Shown in pieces: positions 1-8,725 of a stretch of 38,267 nt of DNA. Position 1 is the stretch's first letter. Every line of letters begins with the position of its first letter. Under the pieces are notes generated by a model. That model saw nothing but the letters and a program-made list of their open reading frames with translations. It was not told where the DNA came from and made no database searches. The position numbers were made by a program, and so were the translations under genes. Origin of the DNA: Chromobacterium aquaticum (lineage in GTDB: Bacteria; Pseudomonadota; Gammaproteobacteria; Burkholderiales; Chromobacteriaceae); contig NZ_JAJOHW010000077.1 in assembly GCF_021129195.1 (NCBI RefSeq), positions 1 through 38,267 on the forward strand. Direction: 5' to 3'.

Positions 1-362
1 GGCGCGCCGCTGGCGGCCAGCAACAAGGGCTCGTCGCCCACCTCCTCCGGCGAACTATCCGCCAGCACCAGCGTGGGCTGGCGGTGGCTGCCGCCATAGC
101 CGCGGCTGATCACGCCCGCCTTGACGCCGCGCTGTTGCAAATCGCGCAGCAGGCTCAGCGTCAACGGCGTCTTGCCGACGCCGCCGACATTGATATTGCC
201 CACCACCACCACCGGCGCGGCCAGGCGCTCCGCGCTCAGCCAGCCGCGACGGTAAGCCAGCCGCCTGGCCGCCGCCAACAGGACAAACAGCCCTTCCAGC
301 GGAGCCAGAAGGGCTGTCAGCCACCAGCGCGGCCGATACCAGTGCCGTTCTATCCAGTGCAT
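1..362 (-). CDS. lpxK: Tetraacyldisaccharide 4'-kinase LpxK, N-terminal part (cut by window edge)
   Basis: LpxK phosphorylates the 4' position of the tetraacyldisaccharide 1-phosphate precursor of lipid A at the inner face of the cytoplasmic membrane. About 120 N-terminal residues are visible; the rest lies beyond base 1. The start is an ATG at 362-360, four bases after the exbD stop. The protein opens MHWIERHWYRPRWW, typical of LpxK, followed by a hydrophobic membrane-associating segment (about 15-35). The P-loop GNINVGGVGKT lies at residues 55-65, and the family motif ISRGYGG follows near residue 90. It is the third gene of exbB-exbD-lpxK, an order common in Neisseriales and Burkholderiales. 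The identification is firm; intactness beyond the edge cannot be judged. Confidence 0.93.
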   Translation of the reverse strand, partial: MHWIERHWYRPRWWLTALLAPLEGLFVLLAAARRLAYRRGWLSAERLAAPVVVVGNINVGGVGKTPLTLSLLRDLQQRGVKAGVISRGYGGSHRQPTLVLADSSPEEVGDEPLLLAASGA

Positions 363-366
363 GCGG

Positions 367-780
367 CTATTGCGTGCGCGTGGCGAAGGTCAGCTGATTC
401 AGGCCGGCCTCGCGCGCAGCCTCCATCACCGTCACCACCGATTGATGCGTGGCCTTGGCGTCGGCGTTGACGATGACGATCACATCGCTCTTGCCCGCCG
501 CCTCGTCCTTCAATTTGTTCAGCAGCGCCGCCTTGTCGCCGGCGGCCAGCTTGGCCTCGCCCACCGCCATCTCGCCATTGGCGGACACCGCCACGGTGAT
601 TTCCGACGACTTGGTCTTGGCCTGCTCGCCCTGGGCGGCCGGCAGATTGATCTTGAGTTCGGCGAACTTGGAATAGGTGGTGGTGACCATCAGGAAGATC
701 AGGATCACCAGCAGCACGTCGATCAGCGGGATGAAGTTGATCTCCGGCTCTTCGCGGCTGCGGCCTCGGCGAAAATTCAT
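367..780 (-). CDS. exbD: ExbD/TolR-family biopolymer transport protein
   Basis: This is the accessory subunit of an ExbB/ExbD (TolQ/TolR, MotA/MotB-like) proton-driven motor in the inner membrane, which powers TonB-type outer-membrane work. The 137-aa protein has a short cytoplasmic N-terminus, one transmembrane helix at about residues 15-37 and a periplasmic domain. The motif PLIDVLLVILIFLMVTTT carries the conserved proton-pathway aspartate D21. The ATG at 780 lies 2 nt after the exbB stop and has a GGAGG ribosome site inside the exbB 3' end, so the two are translationally coupled. No tonB lies next to it in the window. Because it is grouped with lpxK, a role in envelope or lipid transport is as possible as iron uptake. 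Confidence 0.92.
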   Translation of the reverse strand: MNFRRGRSREEPEINFIPLIDVLLVILIFLMVTTTYSKFAELKINLPAAQGEQAKTKSSEITVAVSANGEMAVGEAKLAAGDKAALLNKLKDEAAGKSDVIVIVNADAKATHQSVVTVMEAAREAGLNQLTFATRTQ

Positions 781-782
781 GC

Positions 783-1397
783 TCAGCCTCCGTTTTTGCG
801 CTCGCCGTGCAGCACTTCCACCAGCTTGACTGCTTGCGATTCCATGTCCACCAGCAAGCCGTCCACCTTGGAGCGGAAATGGCGGTAGAACATCATACTG
901 GGAATCGCCACGATCAGGCCGAAGGCGGTGTTGTACAGCGCGACGGAAATGCCGTGTGCCAATGCTTGCGGATTGGTGCCGGCCGGCGATTGCGAACCGA
1001 AGATCTCGATCATGCCTATCACCGTGCCCAGCAGGCCCAATAGCGGCGCCATCGCGGCGATGGTGCCCAAGGTGGTCAGGAAGCGCTCCAGCTGATGCGC
1101 CACCACGCGGCCCTCGTCCTCTATCGCCTCTTTCATCACTTCGCGATTGCCGCCGACATTGCGCAGGCCGGCGCAGAACAGGCGGCCCAGCGGCGAATGC
1201 GCCTGCAACTTGCCCAGCAGTTCATCGCTGGCGCCGGCGCGGCGGTATTCCTGCAAGGCCTGGCCCAGCAGGCCCTCGGGCGCCACGCCGCTTTTTCTCA
1301 GGCTGAACAGCCGTTCAAAGATGATCGCCAGCGACACCACCGAGGCGGTGATGATGGTCCAGATCGGCCAGCCGGCCGCTTCAATGATTGACCACAC
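783..1397 (-). CDS. exbB: ExbB/TolQ/MotA-family proton channel protein
   Basis: This is the channel subunit of the ExbBD motor. I place the start at a GTG (1397-1395) preceded by GGAG about nine bases upstream. That gives 204 aa beginning VWSIIEAAGWPIW, the usual N-terminus of short ExbB homologues; a longer in-frame reading to 1499 adds a low-complexity Ala-rich leader and is rejected. There is a first transmembrane helix at about 9-28. Two further helices lie in the C-terminal half, within the family core (TTLGTIAAMAPLLGLLGTV and the later ISVALYNTAFGLIVAIP). It heads the operon exbB-exbD-lpxK, with a candidate promoter at 1559-1588. Confidence 0.92.
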   Translation of the reverse strand: MWSIIEAAGWPIWTIITASVVSLAIIFERLFSLRKSGVAPEGLLGQALQEYRRAGASDELLGKLQAHSPLGRLFCAGLRNVGGNREVMKEAIEDEGRVVAHQLERFLTTLGTIAAMAPLLGLLGTVIGMIEIFGSQSPAGTNPQALAHGISVALYNTAFGLIVAIPSMMFYRHFRSKVDGLLVDMESQAVKLVEVLHGERKNGG

Positions 1398-1558
1398 GAG
1401 GAAGTTCTCCAAAAAACGATGGCAAACGTCAAACTTTAGCGGTTTCGACACCGCCTCCGCAACCGCCGCCGCTGCGCGCGCGGGCCACGGCAGCCACAAA
1501 CAGGCGTTTAGCGGCGAAAGTTGCGCACAGTTGTCAACAAAGCAGCCTAAGCCGGTAT

Positions 1559-1588
1559 TTTATAAAGACTTTCGAATCTTTGCGGCAA
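1559..1588 (-). promoter_or_regulatory. Candidate sigma-70 promoter for exbB-exbD-lpxK
   Basis: Read on the minus strand, -35 TTGCCG (1588-1583) and -10 TATAAA (1564-1559) are separated by 18 bp. The leader to the exbB GTG would be about 155 nt. This is a pattern match in the AT-richer part of a 386-bp intergenic region. Confidence 0.45.
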
Positions 1589-1739
1589 TCCACCGCTAGC
1601 CATTTCAGGCCCGCCCCGGTCAAAGCCGCGCCAGGCAAGGCTTTCAAGCAAATCTATCAATTCCACGACCACGATTGGTCACTGCCGCTTTTTTAACCTT
1701 CTCCAGCAAAAGCCAAGCCCGGGCAAGCAATCCACACAG

Positions 1740-1775
1740 TTATCCACAAGGTTATTCCGCCACGACTGTGGATAA
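1740..1775. promoter_or_regulatory. Two perfect DnaA boxes in inverted orientation
   Basis: TTATCCACA is present at 1740-1748 on the plus strand, and TGTGGATAA, its reverse complement, at 1767-1775. Both match the canonical DnaA 9-mer. They lie just past the 3' end of the HAD phosphatase gene, in the 1398-1783 intergenic region upstream of exbB, which otherwise holds the exbB promoter and no gene I can support. The operon that ends here contains hda, whose product switches off DnaA. The proximity is seen; a function is inferred. Confidence 0.6.
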
Positions 1776-1783
1776 GCCCGAGC

Positions 1784-2473
1784 TCAATCGCGCAGCGAAA
1801 TCACGCGCCAGCCCTGTTGCTCGGCATGGGCGCGCAAGGTGTCGTCCGGGTCAACCGCCACCGGCTGATCCACCAGCTTCAACAGCGGCAGATCGTTATG
1901 CGAATCACTGTAGAAAAAGCTCTGCTCGTAGCTGTCCATGCTCAGGCCGCGCTCATCCAGCCATTGCTGCAAACGGGTGATCTTGCCCTGCTGGAAGCTG
2001 GGCACGCCGCTGACGCAGCCGGTGAAGCGTCCATCTTCCTCTTCTTCCAGCTCAATGGCGATCAGATGTTCCACGCCCAGTTCACGCGCGATCGGTCCGG
2101 TGATGAAGCGGTTGGTGGCGGTGATGATAATGATTTCGTCGCCCTGGGCCGCGTGCGCGGCCAGCAATTCGCGCGCCTTGCGGGTGATGATGGGCTTGAT
2201 GTGCTGTTCCAGGTAATCGGCGTGCAGCGCGTCCAGCTCGGCGCGGCTGAAGTGCTTCAAGGGCTCCAGCGCGAACGTCAGGTACTCGTGGATGTCCAGC
2301 GTGCCCTGTCGATACTGCTCGTAGAAGTGATTATTGCGCTCATCGTAGCGCGCCTGCTCCAGAATGCCGCGCTGGATCAGGAAGCGCGGCCATTCGAAGT
2401 CGGAATCGCCGGCGATCAGAGTGTGGTCCAGGTCGAACAGCGCCAGATTGCGTCGGGAAGAGGTATGGGTCAT
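1784..2473 (-). CDS. HAD-superfamily (IB, SerB-like) phosphatase
   Basis: This 229-aa protein is a cytosolic haloacid-dehalogenase-type phosphatase of subfamily IB. Motif I is FDLDHTL, with nucleophile D14 and acid/base D16. Motif II is in ITATN, motif III is the lysine of QQGK, and motif IV is SDSHNDLPLL. The architecture matches SerB-like and CicA-like enzymes, but the substrate cannot be read from sequence. Its ATG overlaps the hda stop by 4 bp (ATGA at 2470-2473), so translation is coupled. The perM-hda-HAD order opposite purM recurs in betaproteobacteria, which fits a housekeeping gene rather than a transferred one. Confidence 0.88.
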   Translation of the reverse strand: MTHTSSRRNLALFDLDHTLIAGDSDFEWPRFLIQRGILEQARYDERNNHFYEQYRQGTLDIHEYLTFALEPLKHFSRAELDALHADYLEQHIKPIITRKARELLAAHAAQGDEIIIITATNRFITGPIARELGVEHLIAIELEEEEDGRFTGCVSGVPSFQQGKITRLQQWLDERGLSMDSYEQSFFYSDSHNDLPLLKLVDQPVAVDPDDTLRAHAEQQGWRVISLRD

Positions 2474-3144
2474 GGTTCCGGGCTTGCGGTTTGCAAAACG
2501 TTTTTCACCAGCGGCACGGTGATAGGCCGCCGCATCGCCAGAGAATAGCGGTCCAATATGTCAATCATGCCGATCAGGCTGGACAGGTCACGCCGCCAAT
2601 GGGTCAGCAGGTAGCGGTAGACATCGTCCGGAATCGACAGCTGGCGGCTGGCGGCGTGGCTGCGCAAGGCGGCCAGCTTGTCCTCGTCCGACAGCGCCTT
2701 GACCTCGAACACCAGGCCCCAGCCCAGCCGGGTGCGCAGATCGTCGCGCACCGCCAAGGCCATAGGCGGCTGGCGTCCGGCCATCAATAGCCGCGACTCC
2801 CCGCTCTCTTTCAGCGAGTTGTAGAAGGAAAACAGGGTGATCTGGTCGTCCGGCGCCAGGTCGTCGACATGGTCGACGGCGATGAAGCTGGCCTCGCGCG
2901 CGAAGTCAGGCAGATGCTCGGTCTTGCCGTCCAGATAAATGGACGCGCGGCCCAGCCGCTCGGCGTGCGCGATCCATGCCTGCAGCAGATGCGTCTTGCC
3001 GCAGCCGGGCTCGCCCCACAGATAGATGAAGCGCTCGCCGGCCTCGGCCGTCAGCGCGGTAATCACCTCGCGATTGCGTTCGGCCAGGAAGTTGTCGAAG
3101 GCCGGCAAGGGGGTGGGCGTCAAATCAAGTATTAACTGGTCCAA
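2470..3144 (-). CDS. hda: DnaA regulatory inactivator Hda
   Basis: Hda is a DnaA-like AAA+ protein that, bound to the DNA-loaded beta clamp, stimulates hydrolysis of DnaA-ATP and so prevents over-initiation of replication. The 224-aa product has the N-terminal clamp-binding motif QLILDL (residues 3-8), a Walker A GEPGCGKT at 44-51, a Walker-B-like VDHVDDL near 90-96 and the arginine-rich AAA+ lid. It lacks the DNA-binding domain of DnaA. The start is a TTG at 3144; no downstream start would keep the clamp motif. The gene sits 10 bp after the permease gene and overlaps the phosphatase gene by 4 bp. Confidence 0.93.
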   Translation of the reverse strand: MDQLILDLTPTPLPAFDNFLAERNREVITALTAEAGERFIYLWGEPGCGKTHLLQAWIAHAERLGRASIYLDGKTEHLPDFAREASFIAVDHVDDLAPDDQITLFSFYNSLKESGESRLLMAGRQPPMALAVRDDLRTRLGWGLVFEVKALSDEDKLAALRSHAASRQLSIPDDVYRYLLTHWRRDLSSLIGMIDILDRYSLAMRRPITVPLVKNVLQTASPEP

Positions 3145-3154
3145 GTGAAGGCGA

Positions 3155-4249
3155 TCAAACTAGGTTTTGATGTCTATTCCTGATTTTACGCTGATAAAAG
3201 CGAGTGTTGAAATAAGCGCGCGCCAGAAAGCGACAGATCACCAAGGTTGCGGCGGCCATCGGCAGCGCCAGCAGCAGGCCGGCGAAGCCCAATAACTGCC
3301 CGAAAGCGAGTAGGGAAAAGATCACCGCCACCGGTGACAGGCCTATCCGCTCCCCCACAAGCCAGGGCGTGATCAGCAGGCTCTCCAGCAACTGCCCGGC
3401 GCCGAATACGGCCAGCACCAGCAGCACATCGCCGGCGGAGTCGAACTGCAGCACCGCCGCCAGCCCTGCCAGCGCGAAGCCGAGAAAAGTGCCCAGATAG
3501 GGGATGAACACCAGCAGGCCGGCCACCACGCCGATGGCGATGCCGGATTCCAGGCCCAGCAAGGCCAGGCTGGACGCGAAGATCACGGCCATGATCAGCA
3601 TCACCGACAGCTGGCCGCGCAGGAACTCGCCCAGCACCCGGTCCAGTTCGCGCGCCAGCCCGCTCACCTGATCGCTCCAGCGCAGCGGCACCAGGCGGGC
3701 CAGCAGCGCCGCCATCCGCGGCCCGTCCTGCAGAAAGTAAAACAGCAGCACCGGCAACAGCAGCAGATTGAACAGCAGGCCGGCCAGCATGACGCCGCTC
3801 TGGGTGGCGCGCAGCGCCACCGCCGACAGCGCGCTCTTCAAGGCGCCGGCATTGTCCGCCAGCAGGCGCTTCCAGCCGGCGACGTCCAGTTCCAGCTGGA
3901 TGGAGAACTCGGCGCGCAGCCAGGGCAGCACCCGCCCCTGGACGAAATCGACCAGCACCGGCAATCGATCGATCAGGCCCTGGGTCTGCTTGAACAGCAT
4001 CGGCGCCACCACCAGCAGCAAGGCGATGGTGGCGGCCATGCCGGCCAGTGTCAGCAGGCCGGCGGCCAAGGCGCGCGGCAAACCCTTGCCGGCCAGATAG
4101 CGCATCGCGGGATTGAGCACATAGGCCAGCACCGCGGCCACCGCGAACGGCGTCAGCGCGGCCGCCAACTGCTGCAGCAGCCAGCCGGCGAACAGCAGCG
4201 CTGTTGCGCCGATGACCCAGGGAATCAGACGGTTTTGGGAGCGTTTCAT
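3155..4249 (-). CDS. AI-2E family transporter (PerM-like permease)
   Basis: This is an inner-membrane protein of the AI-2E exporter/PerM family (formerly UPF0118). It has 364 aa and about seven to eight hydrophobic helices, with a typical soluble stretch between helices 3 and 4. Family signatures include VLNPAMRYL near the N-terminus and the late sequence FIPYLGTFLGF. I chose the ATG at 4249 (MKRSQNRLIPWVIG). A longer frame extends to 4345 but would run through the divergent purM start and adds an unlikely leader. It opens the three-gene unit with hda and the HAD phosphatase. Transported substrates differ across the family, so none is assigned. Confidence 0.88.
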   Translation of the reverse strand: MKRSQNRLIPWVIGATALLFAGWLLQQLAAALTPFAVAAVLAYVLNPAMRYLAGKGLPRALAAGLLTLAGMAATIALLLVVAPMLFKQTQGLIDRLPVLVDFVQGRVLPWLRAEFSIQLELDVAGWKRLLADNAGALKSALSAVALRATQSGVMLAGLLFNLLLLPVLLFYFLQDGPRMAALLARLVPLRWSDQVSGLARELDRVLGEFLRGQLSVMLIMAVIFASSLALLGLESGIAIGVVAGLLVFIPYLGTFLGFALAGLAAVLQFDSAGDVLLVLAVFGAGQLLESLLITPWLVGERIGLSPVAVIFSLLAFGQLLGFAGLLLALPMAAATLVICRFLARAYFNTRFYQRKIRNRHQNLV

Positions 4250-4272
4250 CTCGACTTCAGTTAAAATGTGCT

Positions 4273-4292
4273 GCTTTCGCGTCGGCGAAAGC
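4273..4292. promoter_or_regulatory. Perfect inverted repeat in the perM/purM divergent promoter region
   Basis: GCTTTCGC (4273-4280) and GCGAAAGC (4285-4292) form an 8-bp perfect inverted repeat around GTCG, within the 85-bp gap between the divergent starts at 4249 and 4335. Its length and symmetry would suit an operator or a leader hairpin of the purM transcript. It does not match the enteric PurR box well, so the regulator is unknown. Confidence 0.4.
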
Positions 4293-4334
4293 TTGATGTA
4301 AAAATACTTCAAGTTTGCAGAAAGCGAGTTTACC

Positions 4335-5372
<1,038 letters not shown>

Positions 5373-5564
5373 AGCGCTGCGTTGGATGCTACTGGCGCCG
5401 CTGGCCCTGCTGGCGGCGTTTGTCATTTATCGCGAGGCCGTCATCCTGACCGAGCTCGACCGCTGCCTGGACCTGGGCGGCGGCTGGCACGAACAGCAGT
5501 TGCGCTGCATCACCGATGCCGCCGACTGGGAACACTATCTGGCAACGTCTCCGTCGATTCCATC

Positions 5565-6194
5565 ATGAAGAATATCGTCATCCTGATTTCCGGCCGCGGC
5601 TCCAATATGCAGGCCATCGTCGACGCCAAGATCGCCGGCGCGCGCATCGCCGCAGTGATCTCCAACCGTCCCGACGCCGCCGGCCTCGCCTGGGCGGCCG
5701 AGCGCGGCATCGCCACCGCCGCGCTGGACCACAAGGCCTTCGCCAGCCGCGAAGACTTCGACGCCGCGCTGGCGCAACTGATAGACGACCACCAGCCGGA
5801 CCTGGTGGTGCTGGCCGGCTTCATGCGCATCCTCAGCGCCGGCTTCACCCGCCGCTACGAAGGCCGCATGCTGAACGTGCACCCGTCCCTGCTGCCGGCC
5901 TTCACCGGCCTCAACACCCACCAGCGCGCGCTGGAGATGGGCTGCAAGGTGGCCGGCTGCACCGTGCACTTCGTCACCGCCGAGCTGGACCACGGCCCCA
6001 TCGTCGCCCAGGGCGTGGTGGAAGTGCTGGACGGCGACAACGCCGCCACGCTGGCCGAGCGCGTGCTGCAGCTGGAACACCAGCTCTACCCGGCCGCGGT
6101 GCGTCGCTTCGTCGCCGGCGAGCTGAACATCGTCGCCGGCAAGATCGCCAGCCGCGCGGCCGTTGCCGGCAGCCTGATGGCGCCCGCGCCCTGA
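5565..6194 (+). CDS. purN: Phosphoribosylglycinamide formyltransferase
   Basis: PurN transfers a formyl group from 10-formyl-tetrahydrofolate to GAR, step three of purine synthesis. The start is the ATG at 5565 giving MKNIVILISGRGSN; longer in-frame readings upstream run through the small membrane gene and are rejected. The product is 209 aa, the normal length. The phosphate-binding GRGSN is at 10-14. The catalytic triad is N104 and H106 (in NVHPSLLP) and D142 (in ELDHGPIV). It is coupled to the preceding 75-aa gene and lies 4 bp before the DUF3108 gene. Confidence 0.95.
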   Translation: MKNIVILISGRGSNMQAIVDAKIAGARIAAVISNRPDAAGLAWAAERGIATAALDHKAFASREDFDAALAQLIDDHQPDLVVLAGFMRILSAGFTRRYEGRMLNVHPSLLPAFTGLNTHQRALEMGCKVAGCTVHFVTAELDHGPIVAQGVVEVLDGDNAATLAERVLQLEHQLYPAAVRRFVAGELNIVAGKIASRAAVAGSLMAPAP

Positions 6195-6198
6195 GTCC

Positions 6199-7368
6199 AT
6201 GAGCAGCCGTCGCCTGATCCTGCTGGCCCTGGCCCTGTCGCTCGCCATTCACCTTGGCGTGCTGGGTTCCGGCCTGCTGCCGGAAGTGCAGCTGGAACTG
6301 CCGCCGGATCAGGACTTGCGCAGCATCAGCGTCAAGATGCAGGCGCTGGACGCCGATGAGCCGGCGGCCAAGCCGGAGCCGCAAGGCGCGGTCGCCCAAT
6401 TGCGGCCGGCCACGCCCAAACCGGCGCCGGCCAAACCCAAGCCCGCCGCCAAGAAGATGGAGGCGTCGGCGCCGCAGGCGGCGTCGGAGCCCATCCTCGC
6501 CCAGGCGCAGCCAAGCAAGGACAGCAGCGCGCCGCAGGCGGAAGCCAAGCCCGAGACTGCGGCGCCGGACGCCGACATCAAGATCGCCTCGTCGGAGCCG
6601 GTCGCGGCCGAGATGGCGGTGAACGACAAGGAGGAGGCCAGCGCGCCGGCGGCCGAAACCGCCGCCGATGACGGCTATGTCCATCCCAAGGGCAAATTGC
6701 GCGGCTTTCCGCGCCAGGCGACGCTGAGCTACCAGCTATTCTGGGGGTCCATCATGGCCGGCACCGCCACGCTGGAGTGGAGCCGCGGCGACGGCAGCTA
6801 CCGGCTGGACGTCAATGGCACCCCCTTCATCGCCGGCCCGAAGCTGCGCTATCTGTCGGAAGGCCGCTTCAAGGCCAAATCCGGGCTGCTGCCGGATAGC
6901 TTGCAAGCCTGGCGTGGCGGCCAAGCCAAAGAGTCCGCGCATTTCGACTACAATGCGGGTCAGTTGCGCTACGGCGACCAGGGCGACAAGCTGCTGGAGT
7001 TGAAGCCCGGCGCGCAGGATATATTCAGCCTGGCTTTCCAGCTAGGGCTGAAAGGCGGTGAACTGGGCCCCGCGCCCATCCAGATCACCACCGGCAAAAA
7101 AGTGTACGAATACCCGATGCACCCCAGCGGCGAAACCGACTACGACACCGGCGCCGGCAAGATCCGGGTCATCGTGTTCCGTGCCGAGGGCGACGGCGAT
7201 ATCAACGAATTCTGGCTGGCGCCGGAATTCTCCAATCTGCCGGTGCGCATCACACGCACCGACAAAGACAAGCGAATCGACTTCAGAGCCATCCGCATCG
7301 ATGTGAACGGCGCGCCGCAATGGAAGCTGCCGCCGCAACCCACGAGAAAACACAAGAATGACTATTAA
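6199..7368 (+). CDS. DUF3108 envelope protein with TonB-like N-terminus
   Basis: The 389-aa protein has an N-terminal hydrophobic anchor or signal segment (about 5-22), then a long Ala/Pro/Lys/Glu-rich linker (about 45-155) reminiscent of TonB spacers. A C-terminal domain (about 170-380) resembles DUF3108, a beta-rich periplasmic fold; characteristic pieces are YQLFWGSIMAGTATLEW and ITRTDKDKRIDF. It is probably anchored in the inner membrane with the domain in the periplasm, the linker spanning part of the envelope. It follows purN by 4 bp, and its 3' end overlaps the RNA methyltransferase gene by 11 bp. The biochemical role of the family is not known to me. Confidence 0.82.
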   Translation: MSSRRLILLALALSLAIHLGVLGSGLLPEVQLELPPDQDLRSISVKMQALDADEPAAKPEPQGAVAQLRPATPKPAPAKPKPAAKKMEASAPQAASEPILAQAQPSKDSSAPQAEAKPETAAPDADIKIASSEPVAAEMAVNDKEEASAPAAETAADDGYVHPKGKLRGFPRQATLSYQLFWGSIMAGTATLEWSRGDGSYRLDVNGTPFIAGPKLRYLSEGRFKAKSGLLPDSLQAWRGGQAKESAHFDYNAGQLRYGDQGDKLLELKPGAQDIFSLAFQLGLKGGELGPAPIQITTGKKVYEYPMHPSGETDYDTGAGKIRVIVFRAEGDGDINEFWLAPEFSNLPVRITRTDKDKRIDFRAIRIDVNGAPQWKLPPQPTRKHKNDY

Positions 7369-8614
7369 TCACCATCAACTGAAACATATCGAAACCGTCA
7401 TCGGCCAGATGATACGCTTCGACCGCCCGGCCGACGCGGTGCTGTCGGCCTATTTCCGCGAACACAGCAAGCTGGGCGCCAACGACCGCCACATCATCGC
7501 CGAAACCGCCTTCGGCGCGCTGCGCCGCCTCTTGCAGCTGCGCGCGCTGATTGCGCCGGACAAGGCCACCCCGCGCCGGCTGGCCCTGGTGGCCCTGCTG
7601 AAGATCCACAAGCTCAACGTCAAGGAACTGGGCGACGCCGCCAGCGCCGGCGAAAAGGAATGGCTGGGCCAGATCAAGGGCAAGGCGCTGCCGGCCAGCC
7701 TGGAAGTGGACGCCGAACTGCCGCAGTGGGTGATAGAACGCCTGGGCGAGCAAACGCCGGAGCAAGTGATCGCGCTGGGCAAGGGCCTGGCCGAAGGCGC
7801 GCCGCTGGACCTGCGCGTCAACACCATGAAAATGAAGCGCGACGAATTGCTGGGCCGGCTGCAGGCCGACGGCCTCGAATGCGAAGCCACGCCCTACTCG
7901 CCGCTGGGCATTCGTCTTAAGGGCAAGCCCTCGCTGGCCAAGCACGAGCTGTTCAAGGCCGGCGTGTTCGAAGTGCAGGACGAAGGCAGCCAGCTGCTGG
8001 GACTGATCACCGGCGCGCGCCGCGGCGAAATGGTCGTCGACTTCTGCGCCGGCGCCGGCGGCAAGACCCTGCTGCTGGGCGCGCAGATGGCCTCCAGCGG
8101 CCGCTTGTACGCGTTCGACGTTTCGGAAAAGCGCTTGGCCAAGCTGAAGCCGCGCCAGGCGCGCTCCGGCCTGTCCAATGTCCATCCGCAGCTGCTGGCC
8201 TCGGAAAACGACACCAAGGTCAAGCGCCTGGCCGGCAAGGCCGACCGCGTGCTGGTGGACGCGCCCTGCTCCGGCCTGGGCACGCTGCGCCGCAACCCGG
8301 ACCTGAAATTCCGCCAGAGCCCGGACAGCGTGGCCGAGCTGAACGCCAAGCAGGCGTCCATCCTGGCCTCCGCCTGCCGGCTGGTGCGCGCCGGCGGCCG
8401 CCTGGTCTACGCCACTTGCAGCCTGCTGCCGCAGGAGAATCAGGACATCGTCGCCGCCTTCCTGGCCGACCATCCCGAGTTCAAGCTGGTGAAAATGGAC
8501 GAGGTATTGGCGGAGCAGAAGATCCCGCTGCAAATGGGCGACTACCTGGAACTGAAGCCGCAGCAGCACAATACCGACGGTTTCTTCGCCGCGGTGCTGG
8601 AAAAAACTGCCTGA
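7358..8614 (+). CDS. RsmB/NOP-family RNA (cytosine-5) methyltransferase
   Basis: This S-adenosylmethionine-dependent RNA m5C methyltransferase has 418 aa. An N-terminal region (about 1-150) is helical and may be NusB-like, as in RsmB. The Rossmann domain carries VVDFCAGAGGKT for SAM binding, DAPCSGLGTLRRNPD with the release cysteine, and YATCSLLPQEN with the catalytic cysteine. The target is most likely 16S rRNA. I withhold the symbol rsmB because betaproteobacteria often have a separate rsmB next to fmt. The ATG at 7358 lies inside the 3' end of the DUF3108 gene, and a terminator follows the stop. Confidence 0.9.
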   Translation: MTINHHQLKHIETVIGQMIRFDRPADAVLSAYFREHSKLGANDRHIIAETAFGALRRLLQLRALIAPDKATPRRLALVALLKIHKLNVKELGDAASAGEKEWLGQIKGKALPASLEVDAELPQWVIERLGEQTPEQVIALGKGLAEGAPLDLRVNTMKMKRDELLGRLQADGLECEATPYSPLGIRLKGKPSLAKHELFKAGVFEVQDEGSQLLGLITGARRGEMVVDFCAGAGGKTLLLGAQMASSGRLYAFDVSEKRLAKLKPRQARSGLSNVHPQLLASENDTKVKRLAGKADRVLVDAPCSGLGTLRRNPDLKFRQSPDSVAELNAKQASILASACRLVRAGGRLVYATCSLLPQENQDIVAAFLADHPEFKLVKMDEVLAEQKIPLQMGDYLELKPQQHNTDGFFAAVLEKTA

Positions 8615-8623
8615 GCATGCATG

Positions 8624-8655
8624 AACCCCGGCCCTTGATGCGGTCGGGGTTTGTC
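8624..8655 (+). terminator. Intrinsic terminator after the RNA methyltransferase gene
   Basis: AACCCCG (8624-8630) pairs with CGGGGTT (8645-8651), followed by a short T-containing tract. It starts ten bases after the stop and ends the purM-to-methyltransferase unit. The loop is 14 nt and the T-run is weak. Confidence 0.55.
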
Positions 8656-8678
8656 ATTCCGGGCAATACGCCTTACCA

Positions 8679-8707
8679 TTGAATATTAGCAAAACCTCAC
8701 ATATTCA
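8679..8707 (+). promoter_or_regulatory. Candidate promoter for the CLC transporter gene
   Basis: TTGAAT (8679-8684) and TATTCA (8702-8707) are spaced by 17 bp and lie 19 bp upstream of the ATG at 8726. The -35 is good and the -10 is weak. Confidence 0.4.
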
Positions 8708-8725
8708 TCCGCAAAGGCCGGCTCC

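Noticed and set aside
1398-1499. N-terminal extension of exbB to 1499
   Set aside because: The extra 34 residues are low-complexity and unlike ExbB; the GTG at 1397 has a proper ribosome site and gives the family-typical N-terminus.
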